Shown: one piece after another, positions 20,664-30,900 of the stretch | Layout of the letters: each line of letters opens with the position of its first letter | Position numbering within the stretch: the first letter of the stretch is position 1 | From: Nannochloropsis oceanica | Lineage: Eukaryota; Sar; Eustigmatophyceae; Eustigmatales; Monodopsidaceae | Assembly (NCBI GenBank): GCA_004519485.1 | Contig: CP038131.1 | Coordinates: 1 to 64,000, forward strand | Reading direction: 5' to 3' | DNA: 64,000 bases | Made by a program: the position numbers and the translations under genes | Notes under the pieces: model-generated | The model's database searches: none | Seen by the model: only the letters and a program-made list of their open reading frames with translations | What the model was told of the DNA's origin: nothing

Positions 20664-21972
20664 CAACAGTACTGCTACTCCTACAGCTGCCGTCAACGCC
20701 CCCCATCTGAGCAGCCCCTCCTGTGCTGTAGCTTCTGATGCCGGCACGCGTCGCTCGCTCTCGCTGGGGGGCAAGGAAGCCAAGAAATTGTTCGCGCGGT
20801 TGCACGCCGACGCCTCCCGCAAAGAGGAGAAGCTGAAGCAGCATGAGGCAGAACGCATGTTGCTCGAAACCAGGGGATGTACATTCGCCCCTCACCTTCC
20901 AAGCCCTCTTCCTTCTCGTCCTCCAGCATCGCCCCATCCTCCCACTGCTGCTGTTGCTACAGATGCTGCTATTACATCTTCTCCTCCTTCCTCTTCCTCG
21001 TTTCCTACCGCCACCCCCTCAGCCTGGGCCAGCATGAAGAAGACGCCTGTGGTAGTAGTGACAAGGTCACCGACGCGGCCGACGACAAAGCATGACAGCA
21101 GCAGCAGCAGCAAGAGCAGCAGCAGTAGCCGTCATGTCTTCACACGCCTGCACGAGCACAAGGTCAAAGCCAGTACAGCATCTGCTATTGCTCCCTCGAC
21201 CTCCTTCTCTTCCTCCCCTTTCAGGGCCAAGCCGGCTGCTTTCTCCTCCTCCTCCTCCTCCACCCCGACCTCCTCCTCCCCTTCCTACTCTTCCATCACC
21301 GCCGCAGCCACTCTCACAATGAAAAGCAAGCGTTCCCCCACCCACTCTCGCCTCTCCTCCTCTTCCTCCACCACCACCGCCAAGAGAAGGAGCGAGGAAG
21401 GCGGCCGGGCCAAGCAATCTCTATCCGTGGCCCTCCCTACCAGCACAACCCCCTCCCTCCCTACCAGCACAACCCCCTCCCTCTCTCCTCCCCTCCCTCC
21501 CTCCCTCCCTCCCTTCCTCCCTCCCTTGGTGGCGGTAGAGGATGCTGGGAGTGTTTTCGATCGACTTGCACAAGAGGTGTACGCACGCAAGCTGTGGGAG
21601 CAACAGCAGCAGCAGCAGCTGCAAAGGCAGATGTGTTTGACCATGAAAGATGACGGTGGAGGTAAACGGCCTACTCTGTGCACTTCTGTCCCTTGCATGC
21701 TCCCCTCCTCCTTTTCCTCCCCCTCGTCATCACCCAACCACCAGCAGCATCCTCTCGCCAAGAGTCCTTCTAGAAAGGTAATGGAACGAGGAGGGAGGGA
21801 GGGTGGGAAGGAGGGAGGGAGGGCGAGTGCGGAGATGGAAGTAGAGGCGACGGAAGAGGAAGCGGAATCGGTAAAATCATATTGGAATACAGTGGCCTTC
21901 ACCCCGATGAAGGACGAAGGGGGGGAGGGGACCGTGGGCGTGACGAGTAAGAAAGCGGTGCTTGAGGGGTAG
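19627..21972 (+). CDS. Protein with repeated RLY...CTFxP motifs, unknown function
   Basis: A single-exon frame of 781 aa. It carries at least four spaced copies of a two-part motif: a charged helix around RLYEQAK or F.RL..DA, then 20-30 residues later C-T-F-x-P. Examples are VRLYEQAKAMQQRR ... ADCTFSPKL, NRLYEQAKLQRERL ... SECTFKPAIL, MYQKKVEAKVASMKKE ... PTFSPKIPT and FARLHADASRKEEKL ... GCTFAPHLP. Helix-only copies follow (HVFTRLHEHK; SVFDRLAQEVYARKLWEQ). Such helix plus F-x-P arrays occur in large protist proteins, some linked to cytoskeleton or cilia, but no function can be assigned. Linkers are Ser/Thr/Pro-rich and basic. The start ATG at 19627 is followed by VTRSQAAAA and an alanine tract. 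It is divergent from the gene on its left. Confidence 0.7.
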
Positions 21973-23189
21973 AGAACGAGGGAGGCAGGGGAAGGGAGGG
22001 TAATTTTTGATTCTTGTTTCTTTCTTTCCATCGAAATGTTAGGAGTCAAGGTGTAACTGTTCGGGGATATCAAAACGATACCTACTCTCACGGCGTGCAG
22101 ATTTCTCTCTTATTCCTGTCAATATGCATGCTCATCGGGGACGCATGTGTGTGTTCCTGTCTGTATTGGCTAGCCGTGGACCAACAGGGAAACGGCGCGA
22201 TTTAAATTTAAAATGGACCGCCCGCGATGACAAGGACGATATCAATCAGAGCCATAAGCCGTGGGCAGCAGAGGAAGGAGAGGAACAGCAACAGCAAAAA
22301 CAATAACCACAAAATCTAGTTTCTATTACACTCGTAATAATATGTCATGCTCATCACAATTTGAATTAGAATCTCACTACTACTGCTTTTTAAAAGCGAT
22401 TCCAGTTCCACACATTAATAGTAATACTACTACCCTTACGCATCAAGAAGAAGGGCACAGCTGTTTATACATCATCACATTCTGTACTCATTAAGCGGTT
22501 GAAGCTCGCATTTTAAAGAGAGATTAGAAAAATGAAAAAGAACAAAAGCAAAAGAGAAAAAGAAAAGAAGGAGAAGCAAAGTGGGAAAAAATGTTTAAAA
22601 CTGTTAAGAAGCGAACAGCAACATGGCCACAGAGAATGAACGTGCGCCCAACCAAAGATTTCAAATAGGACAGAATTACATTTTTGCCACTTCCTTTGCA
22701 TCATGATTTACTCGATTCATAAGTCTGTCCTCGTACTTTCATAAGGACATCTGTTTTTTAATTAAGTCAAAGTAAAAAGCTGGGGTTCTCTCTCTCTTCT
22801 TTCGTCTCCCTCAATTCCGTTCGCCTCCTCGTCCTCCGTCTCCTCTCGTTCCTGGCGCAAATTACAAAATTCTTTTAATTTACACGGCGATAGTGGGCGA
22901 CGACGTTGGCCCCCGTTGTGTGATTGGGTGTATGGGCGTGCGCATATATCTGTGTGTCTCAGAGAGTGCCATCAATTTCGAAGCTGTGACCGATAGTTTT
23001 CCTACTTCCAATCCCCTTTCCCCTTTTCACTGATGGATTGGCCGACTTTAATTTTTTTCATCTTGCACAAGGTTTCTCTCTCTTTCTCTCTCACTACAGC
23101 ACTCTACCTCCTACACCTCACATATTTTGCTTAGGAATGCCATTCTTTCTCTCTCCCTCTTTCGGTCATTGCAACCGCAAGTTCTTTTT
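21973..23189. other. Convergent intergenic region, no gene recognised
   Basis: An AT-richer spacer between two 3' ends. It contains A-rich and CT-rich simple sequence (22525-22590; 22790-22860) and several short ORFs without family resemblance. Confidence 0.55.
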
Positions 23190-23926
23190 CTAAACAGCAG
23201 GCACCACCGGCGCCTTCAACAGCAAGCTTCCCAATTTCTCCCCCCTCCCATCACTCTCCTTAGGCAACACGTGTAATTCCATAAGCGGGGTCACACCCGT
23301 CACGCCTTCAAACGGAGCCTCCAACGAGAGAGCCTGCTGCTCCGAATAGCCTGCGCCAGCCGGCAAGTTTTTGACTTTGACCATTTGGAGGACGTACCGG
23401 AAGGTGGCGGTGCCCTCCTTGTATTCGTAGGGCCCAGAGGTGAAGGATGCGCCGGGGGCGATTAGCTTCTTCTCTATCATCATCTCATGAATGTTCGTTC
23501 CTTTGGTGAAAGTAAAGGTCGAGTTGACGGCGACACTCAACTTATTGGTGATGGTCATGGAGTACACATCCCGGGGTGGTGTGAGTAGGGCACGGCTGTA
23601 GTGTGCGTAAGATCAGGTGGATTCCTGAATGCGTTAGTTGGCTCGGCGGAGGGTGCCCCCGGGGATTACGAAGGGGGTGGTAGGTCGAGACCATAAAGGG
23701 GGAGAGCGGGAAGCGAGAGGATGCACACACAAAGCGCTTGAGACAAGACCGTAGTGGTGTGTGTGAGATAATAGGGCAAGCATGTCTCGCGGCTGGGAGC
23801 GAGGGCCTCTGCGCTTACGTACCGGAGGTTGGCGTGGGTTTTGCTGCCCGCTTCAGGGCTCTCTGAGGCAATGCCGGCAGCCATCACCATGGACACGAGG
23901 AGAAATTGAAGGCACGTGCTGATCAT
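23190..23926 (-). CDS. Small secreted or lumenal protein, unknown family
   Basis: Two exons (23926-23823 and 23595-23190) give 169 aa. The N-terminus is a classical signal peptide (MISTCLQFLLVSMVMAAGIA, cleavage near ASES). The donor is CG|GTACGTAAG, the acceptor CTACAG, and the splice rebuilds an arginine codon. The mature part alternates beta-type stretches: RDVYSMTITNKLSVAVNSTF, GASFTSGPYEYKEGTATFRY, VLQMVKVKNLPAGAG and GVTPLMELHVLPKESDG. It has no cysteines, no membrane helix after the signal peptide and no A-F plastid junction, so the secretory pathway is likely. No homolog is recognised. Confidence 0.6.
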
Positions 23927-26019
23927 GATTATTCCTTAGTGTTCTGATTTGCTGTCTTTTATTTGGAAATATGCCAGGGGAAAGTGCTGTTAGTGAATGC
24001 TAATGGAACACGTGAGGCTGTTCCGGAGACAGTAAACACGACGGCTCCATTGCGAGTACTGGAGAACTTCGTGCCTCAGGCAGGCATGCTGAGGGACCAG
24101 GCCTGACACAGTCTTTGTGATAAGACGTTCATTTTGTGGTAGTTTGAAAAGCTCTGCTGTGGCGACAAGAAGCAAGAGAAGCAAATTTGTTCTGAAGCGA
24201 GTAAGTTGAAAGTAAACGACTGCAATTATGTGGGAGATTTTTCCACTTGCGACAAGCTATGGCATGCAACGCAGGCCGCAAATCGTCCTTGTTCTCATGC
24301 GACAGCGAAACACTTCACCCCACCACTAACGAGGGAGTGACCTTCAATTCATTCTGTTGCAACAGTAAGAGCGCCTCCTGCCAGTCGACGACGAAGGCAT
24401 CGTCGGGGATACGGATCCCCATGTTGAATTTTCCTTCAACCTCCTCCTCCAGGGGCTCCCCGAACTGATTCATTCTGTGGTTTCCAGTCACCCCCACCCA
24501 CTGTTTCCGGCAGTCGAGTGTCGCTCTACACGGGATTTTGGGGAAGATTTTTCCAAATGGTAAGGAGGGCAAATGGAAGTGATGTGAGTGCATGTTCACA
24601 TTGGCATTTTGGCAACCATCGAGCGTTGTTCTTCGGTCGCCTGCCGAAGGCACAGAGGAGCAGACCACGGGCATTCGACCAACAATACATTTCTTCATTC
24701 TGTTTCCAATGACCATGGCAGAGATCTAAAGACAACCGCTTTATCATTCAATAAAAAATTCGTTCTCGTAAGATCCGCCCCCAAACCCATCCATATCCTT
24801 GGCGTGATTTTGTACTGATAACCACGGGATCTTTTCGGGGAGCCCAAACAGGTGACTCTCTCCTTCCCCCTCTTTTGACGCCATATCTCACCCCCCAGTG
24901 GCCAAAATATCAAATTTTGAAGTCAAATATTCTCGTCGACCTTAGTTGCAACTCTTTGCACCGGCAATAAGCATAAGCTGAAGGCGTCTCTTTTCGTCTG
25001 AATCCTCAAACCTGCCCCCTCCACCTCGTGCGGATCCAACATGGAATTTATCGCAATCGCAAAAACAAACACTATGTCGAAATTTCGCGTTTTATTTCAC
25101 GTTTGTATAGTTTACAAGTGATACGAAAGCTAAGTGATGTAATTTGGCTGAAATTGTGCAAAATCTGGCTCCGATGCCGCTATTTTACTGCTTTAGAACT
25201 TATATACACACAAAGCAAATTGGTTTTATTGTGCATAACAGAGAGATTATGTCTGAGTAGAGGATCAAGGATGGGGAGCTTTAAGTCTCTCTCTCGATGA
25301 AAAGGGCATAGTCAAGAGCTTTGAGTATCCTGCGACTTCTCCTCCCCTTCTTCTTTCCTCCCTTTTCCCTTCTCCCTTTTCCCTCCTCTCATTTTCCTGT
25401 ATCGTTTATTCCTGATATCCAAATTTCTTGAGTTTCTAGTTGGAAACGAGTACCGTGGTGGCTTTAATCCAGGGGTTTCCCGGGTTTTGTGGGTTATCCA
25501 GGACGGCCCATCCCTGTGAACCTCCTGGTCCATGGTGCTGTCAAAATGTAACTCACTTAAAATGAATATCAGAGCACGTTGCGTGCGCCAAATATCCTCG
25601 CAGTATCAGCACGAAAGATTAATTACCTCAAATTTATATCAAACAAGTCCCATACCTTGGCTTTGAAGCTTCCTTTATGGTGCTTAGATTGCGTCACGGC
25701 AACTTGGGCTGGGGCAGCCCTTGTCGCCGCTATCGCGGGCATTGTCCAGCCGCCCCCCTCCCACTTGTCTTGATCATGTGCTGGAGTAAACACTGCAGCG
25801 ACGGAAGACAAAATGGTCCATGGCCAGTGTACCAAAGGTGGATTGTCTCGAAAGCACCGGTCTTGCGTGTGATTGGGCCTCTCTTTGAGCTTGCTTTCAT
25901 AGATCTCTAGGGGTTGCCCAGTCTCTTTTTCTCACTCCCATTCCACTTTTGTATCTCAAGCTAACAATAGTCATGTGGACCATGCGATTGTTGACTAACA
26001 GGCAGGCGAGCGCCCATCT
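23927..26019. other. Intergenic region, about 2.1 kb, no gene recognised
   Basis: Lies between two divergent genes. A minus-strand frame at 24716-24315 (including NMGIRIPDDAFVVDWQEALL) has protein-like composition but no clear splice sites or family. The 24900-25300 part is AT-rich. CCCT repeats are nearly absent, unlike most of the window. Confidence 0.4.
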
Positions 26020-27390
26020 ATGCCTCGTATTTTCCCTGGAGCCACCATCAAGCACAACCTCACCCTACGCATCATATCTCCCTTACCCATAGCAGGAGGG
26101 ACGAGCAAGTACTGTCGGACCGCAGCTACGCCTAACACCCTGCTGCCTCCTCCTACCTCCTGCTGTGGTCTCAACCTATACCTGGCTGCTGTAGCATCAG
26201 CGTCGATCTCTACTTTTCCAACCGAACGCATGTCGGCCTATTCCCTTCCACGGCGCATGTGGCGGCTGGAGCCATGGGGATATCCGGCCCGTTCCCAATT
26301 TGCCATTACACATCTCAAGTTTCCAGCTGGCAGCAGCAATAAGGGGTGCTACCAGTATCGCCGACACGTGGCTGTGGCGTACCGCTTGTTTTTGGCTCTG
26401 TACTGGACATTTTGGATTTTGTATTCCTCCCTAGGCGGTGACGGTCCCCCAACGTGGTGGTGGTGCGTGTACGTCACAGACTGGAGCGCTGCGTTAATGG
26501 GCGGGTATTTTTGGGCTGCCTTCCTTGCGATGATCTTCTCGCGGACTCGATTCCTGGACACGGCGGCTTGGTTTTTGCACGACATTGCATGTCCGCTCTC
26601 CTTGATGGTGGCGATCCTTTATTGGGGCATGGGGTCGGACGCGCCCGTTAATGGGGTCAGCGTTCATTTCCATGGGGTTAATGCCCTGCTTATGGTTATA
26701 GATCTAGCCTTATCTCGGTACCCTTACCACCTGAAGCATTTTTTACCTGCGACGGGCTTTATTGCTGCGTATTTGCTTTTTAATGGGTTGTTCTGGCACC
26801 ATACCGGAACGGTGATATATGCCCCGCTCAACTACTCGATGATGCCTTTGGCCTTGATATCTATAATCGGAACTTTTCTGGTGCTCTTGCCTTCCATGCA
26901 TCTTTTGTGTTGGAGATGGGAATTGGCTTGTTTTGCTTACAGTGAGAAGAGGCGGAATTTATGGGCGAGGAAGACGAGAGGGGAGGATCCGGTGCCTTCC
27001 CTGTACAACGGCCACAGTATCCAACAAAAGAGGGGGGGGGAGCAACAGAAAACGAATGCAGAGGAGAAAGAGGAGAGGAGGGGAAAGTCGGAGGGGGGGA
27101 CGGATGACCTACAGAGGAGTACAAGTCATGACCTGGAGGAAGGGGAGAAGGAGGGAGTTGTTGTCCCCCCGTCTACTCTCTCGGATAGGGTGCTAGCCAC
27201 GCGCCACCTCCCCTCTTTGGAAGATTATGATGAGAAGGGGAAGGAAGGAATAAGCGAAGAGGCGTGTGGCGGACCTAGGGGTGGTGTGGTGATCGGAGAT
27301 AAGGAGGATGCCCGTTATGTAACGGCTGCGGCGGGTGGGTCAACGGCCACGGCTCCCGTTGCTGTCGCTGTTGATAGATTGAAAGGATGA
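26020..27390 (+). CDS. Rolling-stone / AIG1 (FAR-17a)-like multipass membrane protein
   Basis: Single exon; the likely start is the Met at 26230 (MSAYSLPRRMWRLEPWGYP), though the frame is open from 26020. About six hydrophobic helices follow: YRLFLALYWTFWILYSSL, CVYVTDWSAALMGGYFWAAF, ACPLSLMVAILYWGMGS, HGVNALLMVIDLALSRYPYH, FLPATGFIAAYLLFNGLFW and PLALISIIGTFLVLLPSMHL. The Y-x-TDWS motif and HGVNxLLMxxDLxLSRxP are typical of the Rolling-stone/AIG1/FAR-17a group, in which some members hydrolyse hydroxy-fatty-acid esters and others act in cell fusion. The C-terminal ~110 residues are a hydrophilic tail rich in Glu, Lys and Gly. The function here is unknown. The Thr in YVTDWS fits the catalytic-Thr type, but that is inferred. 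Confidence 0.65.
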   Translation: MPRIFPGATIKHNLTLRIISPLPIAGGTSKYCRTAATPNTLLPPPTSCCGLNLYLAAVASASISTFPTERMSAYSLPRRMWRLEPWGYPARSQFAITHLKFPAGSSNKGCYQYRRHVAVAYRLFLALYWTFWILYSSLGGDGPPTWWWCVYVTDWSAALMGGYFWAAFLAMIFSRTRFLDTAAWFLHDIACPLSLMVAILYWGMGSDAPVNGVSVHFHGVNALLMVIDLALSRYPYHLKHFLPATGFIAAYLLFNGLFWHHTGTVIYAPLNYSMMPLALISIIGTFLVLLPSMHLLCWRWELACFAYSEKRRNLWARKTRGEDPVPSLYNGHSIQQKRGGEQQKTNAEEKEERRGKSEGGTDDLQRSTSHDLEEGEKEGVVVPPSTLSDRVLATRHLPSLEDYDEKGKEGISEEACGGPRGGVVIGDKEDARYVTAAAGGSTATAPVAVAVDRLKG

Positions 27391-27917
27391 GTTTAAGGGT
27401 TTGTTAATAAGAGGAAAGGAGGGCATGAGAGGATATACAGGGAGGGAGGGAGAATGGGAGGGAGGGAGGGAGGATAGACTGCGGTACTAGACGGCGTTAA
27501 ATGGCCTTACTGTTATTGGTGCTTATGCAACGGATTGGGGAGCATGCGATATTGTTGATGAATGTATCAGAGGATGAGGAGGGAGGGAAAATAAGGAGGG
27601 AGGGAAGATGAGAAGGGAGAGGCCATTACAGAAGAAGGTGCGGAGGGAGGGAGGGAGGGGAGGAAAACAAGACGTGTGGGGGAAGGAGAGAGATGTGTAT
27701 TTATAAGTAGAGGGATATCACAGCATAGTTTGACTCATATAAAACAAGTTTGAATATTTGAATAAATCTTTTGGTGCCCTTGCTTTACCTTCTGTCTTGA
27801 ACTTGGTGGGCTTTACTTTTGCTTTGAATCCATATTGCTTCGCTTCTTATCCGACTTTTCTCTCTCTATATATGCCACCCTCCCTCCCCTCCCTTCTTCC
27901 CTCCCCTCCTCCCCCTC
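27391..27917. other. Convergent spacer rich in GGGA/CCCT repeats
   Basis: 527 bases between the stops of the AIG1-like gene (+) and BMS1 (-). GGGA tracts occupy the left half and CCCT tracts the right end. No gene seen. Confidence 0.6.
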
Positions 27918-30900
27918 CTAACTCCTCCGTTTTTGCCTGGCCTGTTGTGCCTTGCCCTGCTCGCGATACTTCCTCTTCTTCTCCGTCTTCCCCTGCACGG
28001 CAAACAACTCCTGCTGTTTCTCTTTCACCTTGTCTCTGGCCGCCAGCTTTTCTTCCCTCCTCAGCTTAGCCTTGGCAAGCTTCGCATTCCTCACGGTGGC
28101 AAGGGCCTGAAGGAGAAAGTGTTTCTTCTTCTCTTCCGGATCCATCACCACCGCCCTCTTCTTCAAGTACCCCTCGTGGGCGCCACTCCTCTTCTGTTGC
28201 ACCTTGGGTTTCGAGGCGAAGGGCAGGGCCGCCTGGAGGGATTTTGGGACTTGCAAAGTGTTAAATTTCCGGACTTCTCTCACCACCGGCTTGTAAAGCG
28301 AGTCCTTGTTCACAGGGATCGGCACCTGCTTCTCCCTCCTCAGCATCGCCGTCGTCTTCATCAACGCCACCCCTCCCTCCCCCCCTCCCTCGGTCTTTCC
28401 GCCTCCCGTCGCTCCCTCCCTCCCTCCCTCCCTCCGTGCCAAGAGCGAACACACCGGGTTGTACAACCGTGCTGGCTCGACCGGCACCCACGTACGACAG
28501 AACACAATATCACTCATCAACACCTTGTCCTCGAATGTTGCGCGAAAGGTGCCCTTCCTCCCCCCCTCCCTCCCCCCAGGCCCCGCGGCCTTCTTGATCT
28601 GCCCGCGCACACCCGAAACAGTTCGGATCTTGGCGCCTGAGGACGAGGAAGTAGGGAAGGAAGGAGGGGGGGATGGGTGGGTTGGCATTTATGCTTGGGA
28701 TGCTTGGAGGAGAGAAGGGAAAAAAAGCAGGGAAAGACGGGAGGAGAGGAAGAGAAGAAGGGGTAAGAAGAAGGGGGAGGGAGGGAGGGAGGGACGGGAA
28801 AACGGGAGGGAGGGAGGGAGGGAGGGAGGGAGGGAGGGAGGAAGGGAGGGAGGGACGTACCTTCGAATTTGGCCACCTCCAAATCACTGTTGAACATGCC
28901 GGAGATGAATGCGGTGTTTTTGAAGATCTTGCAGGGAGTGCCAATGAGCTTCAGCTTCTTCGCTACGTGAAAGGAGGAATCCAATTCGAGAACGATGCCT
29001 GTGAGGGCTACGCGGAAGCCGGGGATGGAGGAGGAGAGGGATTGGAAGGCGAGCAGGCCTGAAGAGAGGGGGAGGGAGGGAGGGAGGGAGGGAGGGAGGA
29101 GGGAGGGAGGGAGGGAGGAAGGAAGGGAACGAGATGAAAGCGCTTGTGGATGGCAATTAGAATGAAAGCGAATGTGTAGGAAGGGAGGGAAGGAGGAAAG
29201 AAAGGAGAAAGAGAAGGAGGAAGGGACGGAGGGAAGGGAGGCCATACCTGTGTTGGGCGGACACAAGGGCCCGTAAAAGGTGGCGAAGCAATGCATGTGC
29301 TCGGGGGTGTACTTCAAGTACCGCTGTCGTTCGTTTTGATCCTCGGTTGAGAAGATCGGAACGGACTGGAAGCGGCGCCAGCCCAGGGAGAAAATGACAG
29401 GGTCGTTGGCCTTGAGAATCTGGGAGGAGGGCGGGATGGAGGGAGGGAGGAGGGAAGGGGAGGGATTAGCAGTGACAATTACAGAGAAGCACAGGCAACA
29501 CCCCTCCCTTCCTACATACCTTGCGATGCCAGCGATGCTTCTTGACCCTACAACGAACCAAGCCCATGGCCGTTTCGTGTGGTAGCAGCCCGCCCACCAC
29601 CACAGGGACGGAGGGACGAAAATGCTGGGAAAACTCGGCAGACACGCCCTTAAGGCTGATGCGCACGTACAGACCCTGAAGGAGGGAGAGAGGGAGGAAG
29701 GGAGGGGGAGGGGAATGGATGAGTGTTGTGTCAAAGGGCTTTGAGAAGCCAGGCAGGAAACGAGGGAGGGAGGGAGGGAGGGAGGGAGGGAGGGAGGGAG
29801 AATGGGAAAAAGGGAAAACAAGAGGAGTTATGTGTTTATTGCTTACTTGTCGAAATCCTTCAAACTTGAGCCGTTGCACGTATCCATCCTCCGCGAATTC
29901 CGCCTGATTCCTCGCCTTCTGATCCTCCTTTAACTTGGCTGCCAAAAGCAAGGCCTGCCTCTCCTCCTCGTCCAACGCCGCGTCTTCCTCCTCCACCTCC
30001 TTCCGACTCTTCCTCCCCACTTTCTTCCCTCCCCTCATCCCCTCACCAACTCCTTCCGAATCCATCACTCCCGACGATTGGTGTATTTTCCCCGAGTCAA
30101 ACTCGGCATTGAATTTTTCCTTCAACGAAACCTTCTTCGCAAGCCTCGCCAGCTCTGCATCCTGCCGTGCCTCCAACTCCTCGTCCGTCCCCTCCTCCTC
30201 GTCTCCCGCCCGCCTCCCAAAACGTTGTCCAGTCTCAAGGTCCTCAAAGTCACCGAACACTTCACCATCTATTGAAAAAGGGAGATATTGTAATCATACG
30301 TTAGTCACTAGTCATGTGCGTCCTTCCTGCTTCCCCTCCTCCCTCCCTTCCTCTCTCCCGACCCTACACATACCATCGTCCTTCTCCCCTCCCTCCTCCT
30401 CTCCTTCCCCCCACCCGCCCGTCACGAAGCGTCTCCTTTTCAGCTCTGCCAATGCTCCCTCCTCCCCGTCCTCCGTCCAGTCCACCTCCTGTCGGGTACA
30501 TACAAGGATTCATATACGTCAGGCCACGTGTCATTATAACCCTCCATCTCTCCTTCCCTCCTTCCCTCCCTCCCCCCCTCCCTACCTTCACAGCTCCCAG
30601 GGTCAATCTCGACGAATCAAGGCCATCCAAAGGACAGCCAAACTCATCCTTCTTCGTATCACTCCGCCTCGGCCGGAAGAAATCCTCCTCCTCCTCCTCC
30701 TCCTCCTCCTCCTCCTCCCTCCCCCCTCCCTCCCCCTTTCCCTCCCTTCCCATATACCAGCTCCATGAGGTTTAGCGCCGACACACCACCCTTCTCTCTC
30801 TCCAAATAAGCATCAGCGGCCCGCCGGGATAAACCATCTTTCCATCGGGTGCTGCGCCCTCCCTCCTCCTCCTCCTCCTCCTCCTCCTCCTCCTCCTCCT

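Noticed and set aside
25028-25300. Plus-strand 90-codon ORF in AT-rich DNA
   Set aside because: Basic and hydrophobic mix typical of a chance frame, with no recognisable motif.
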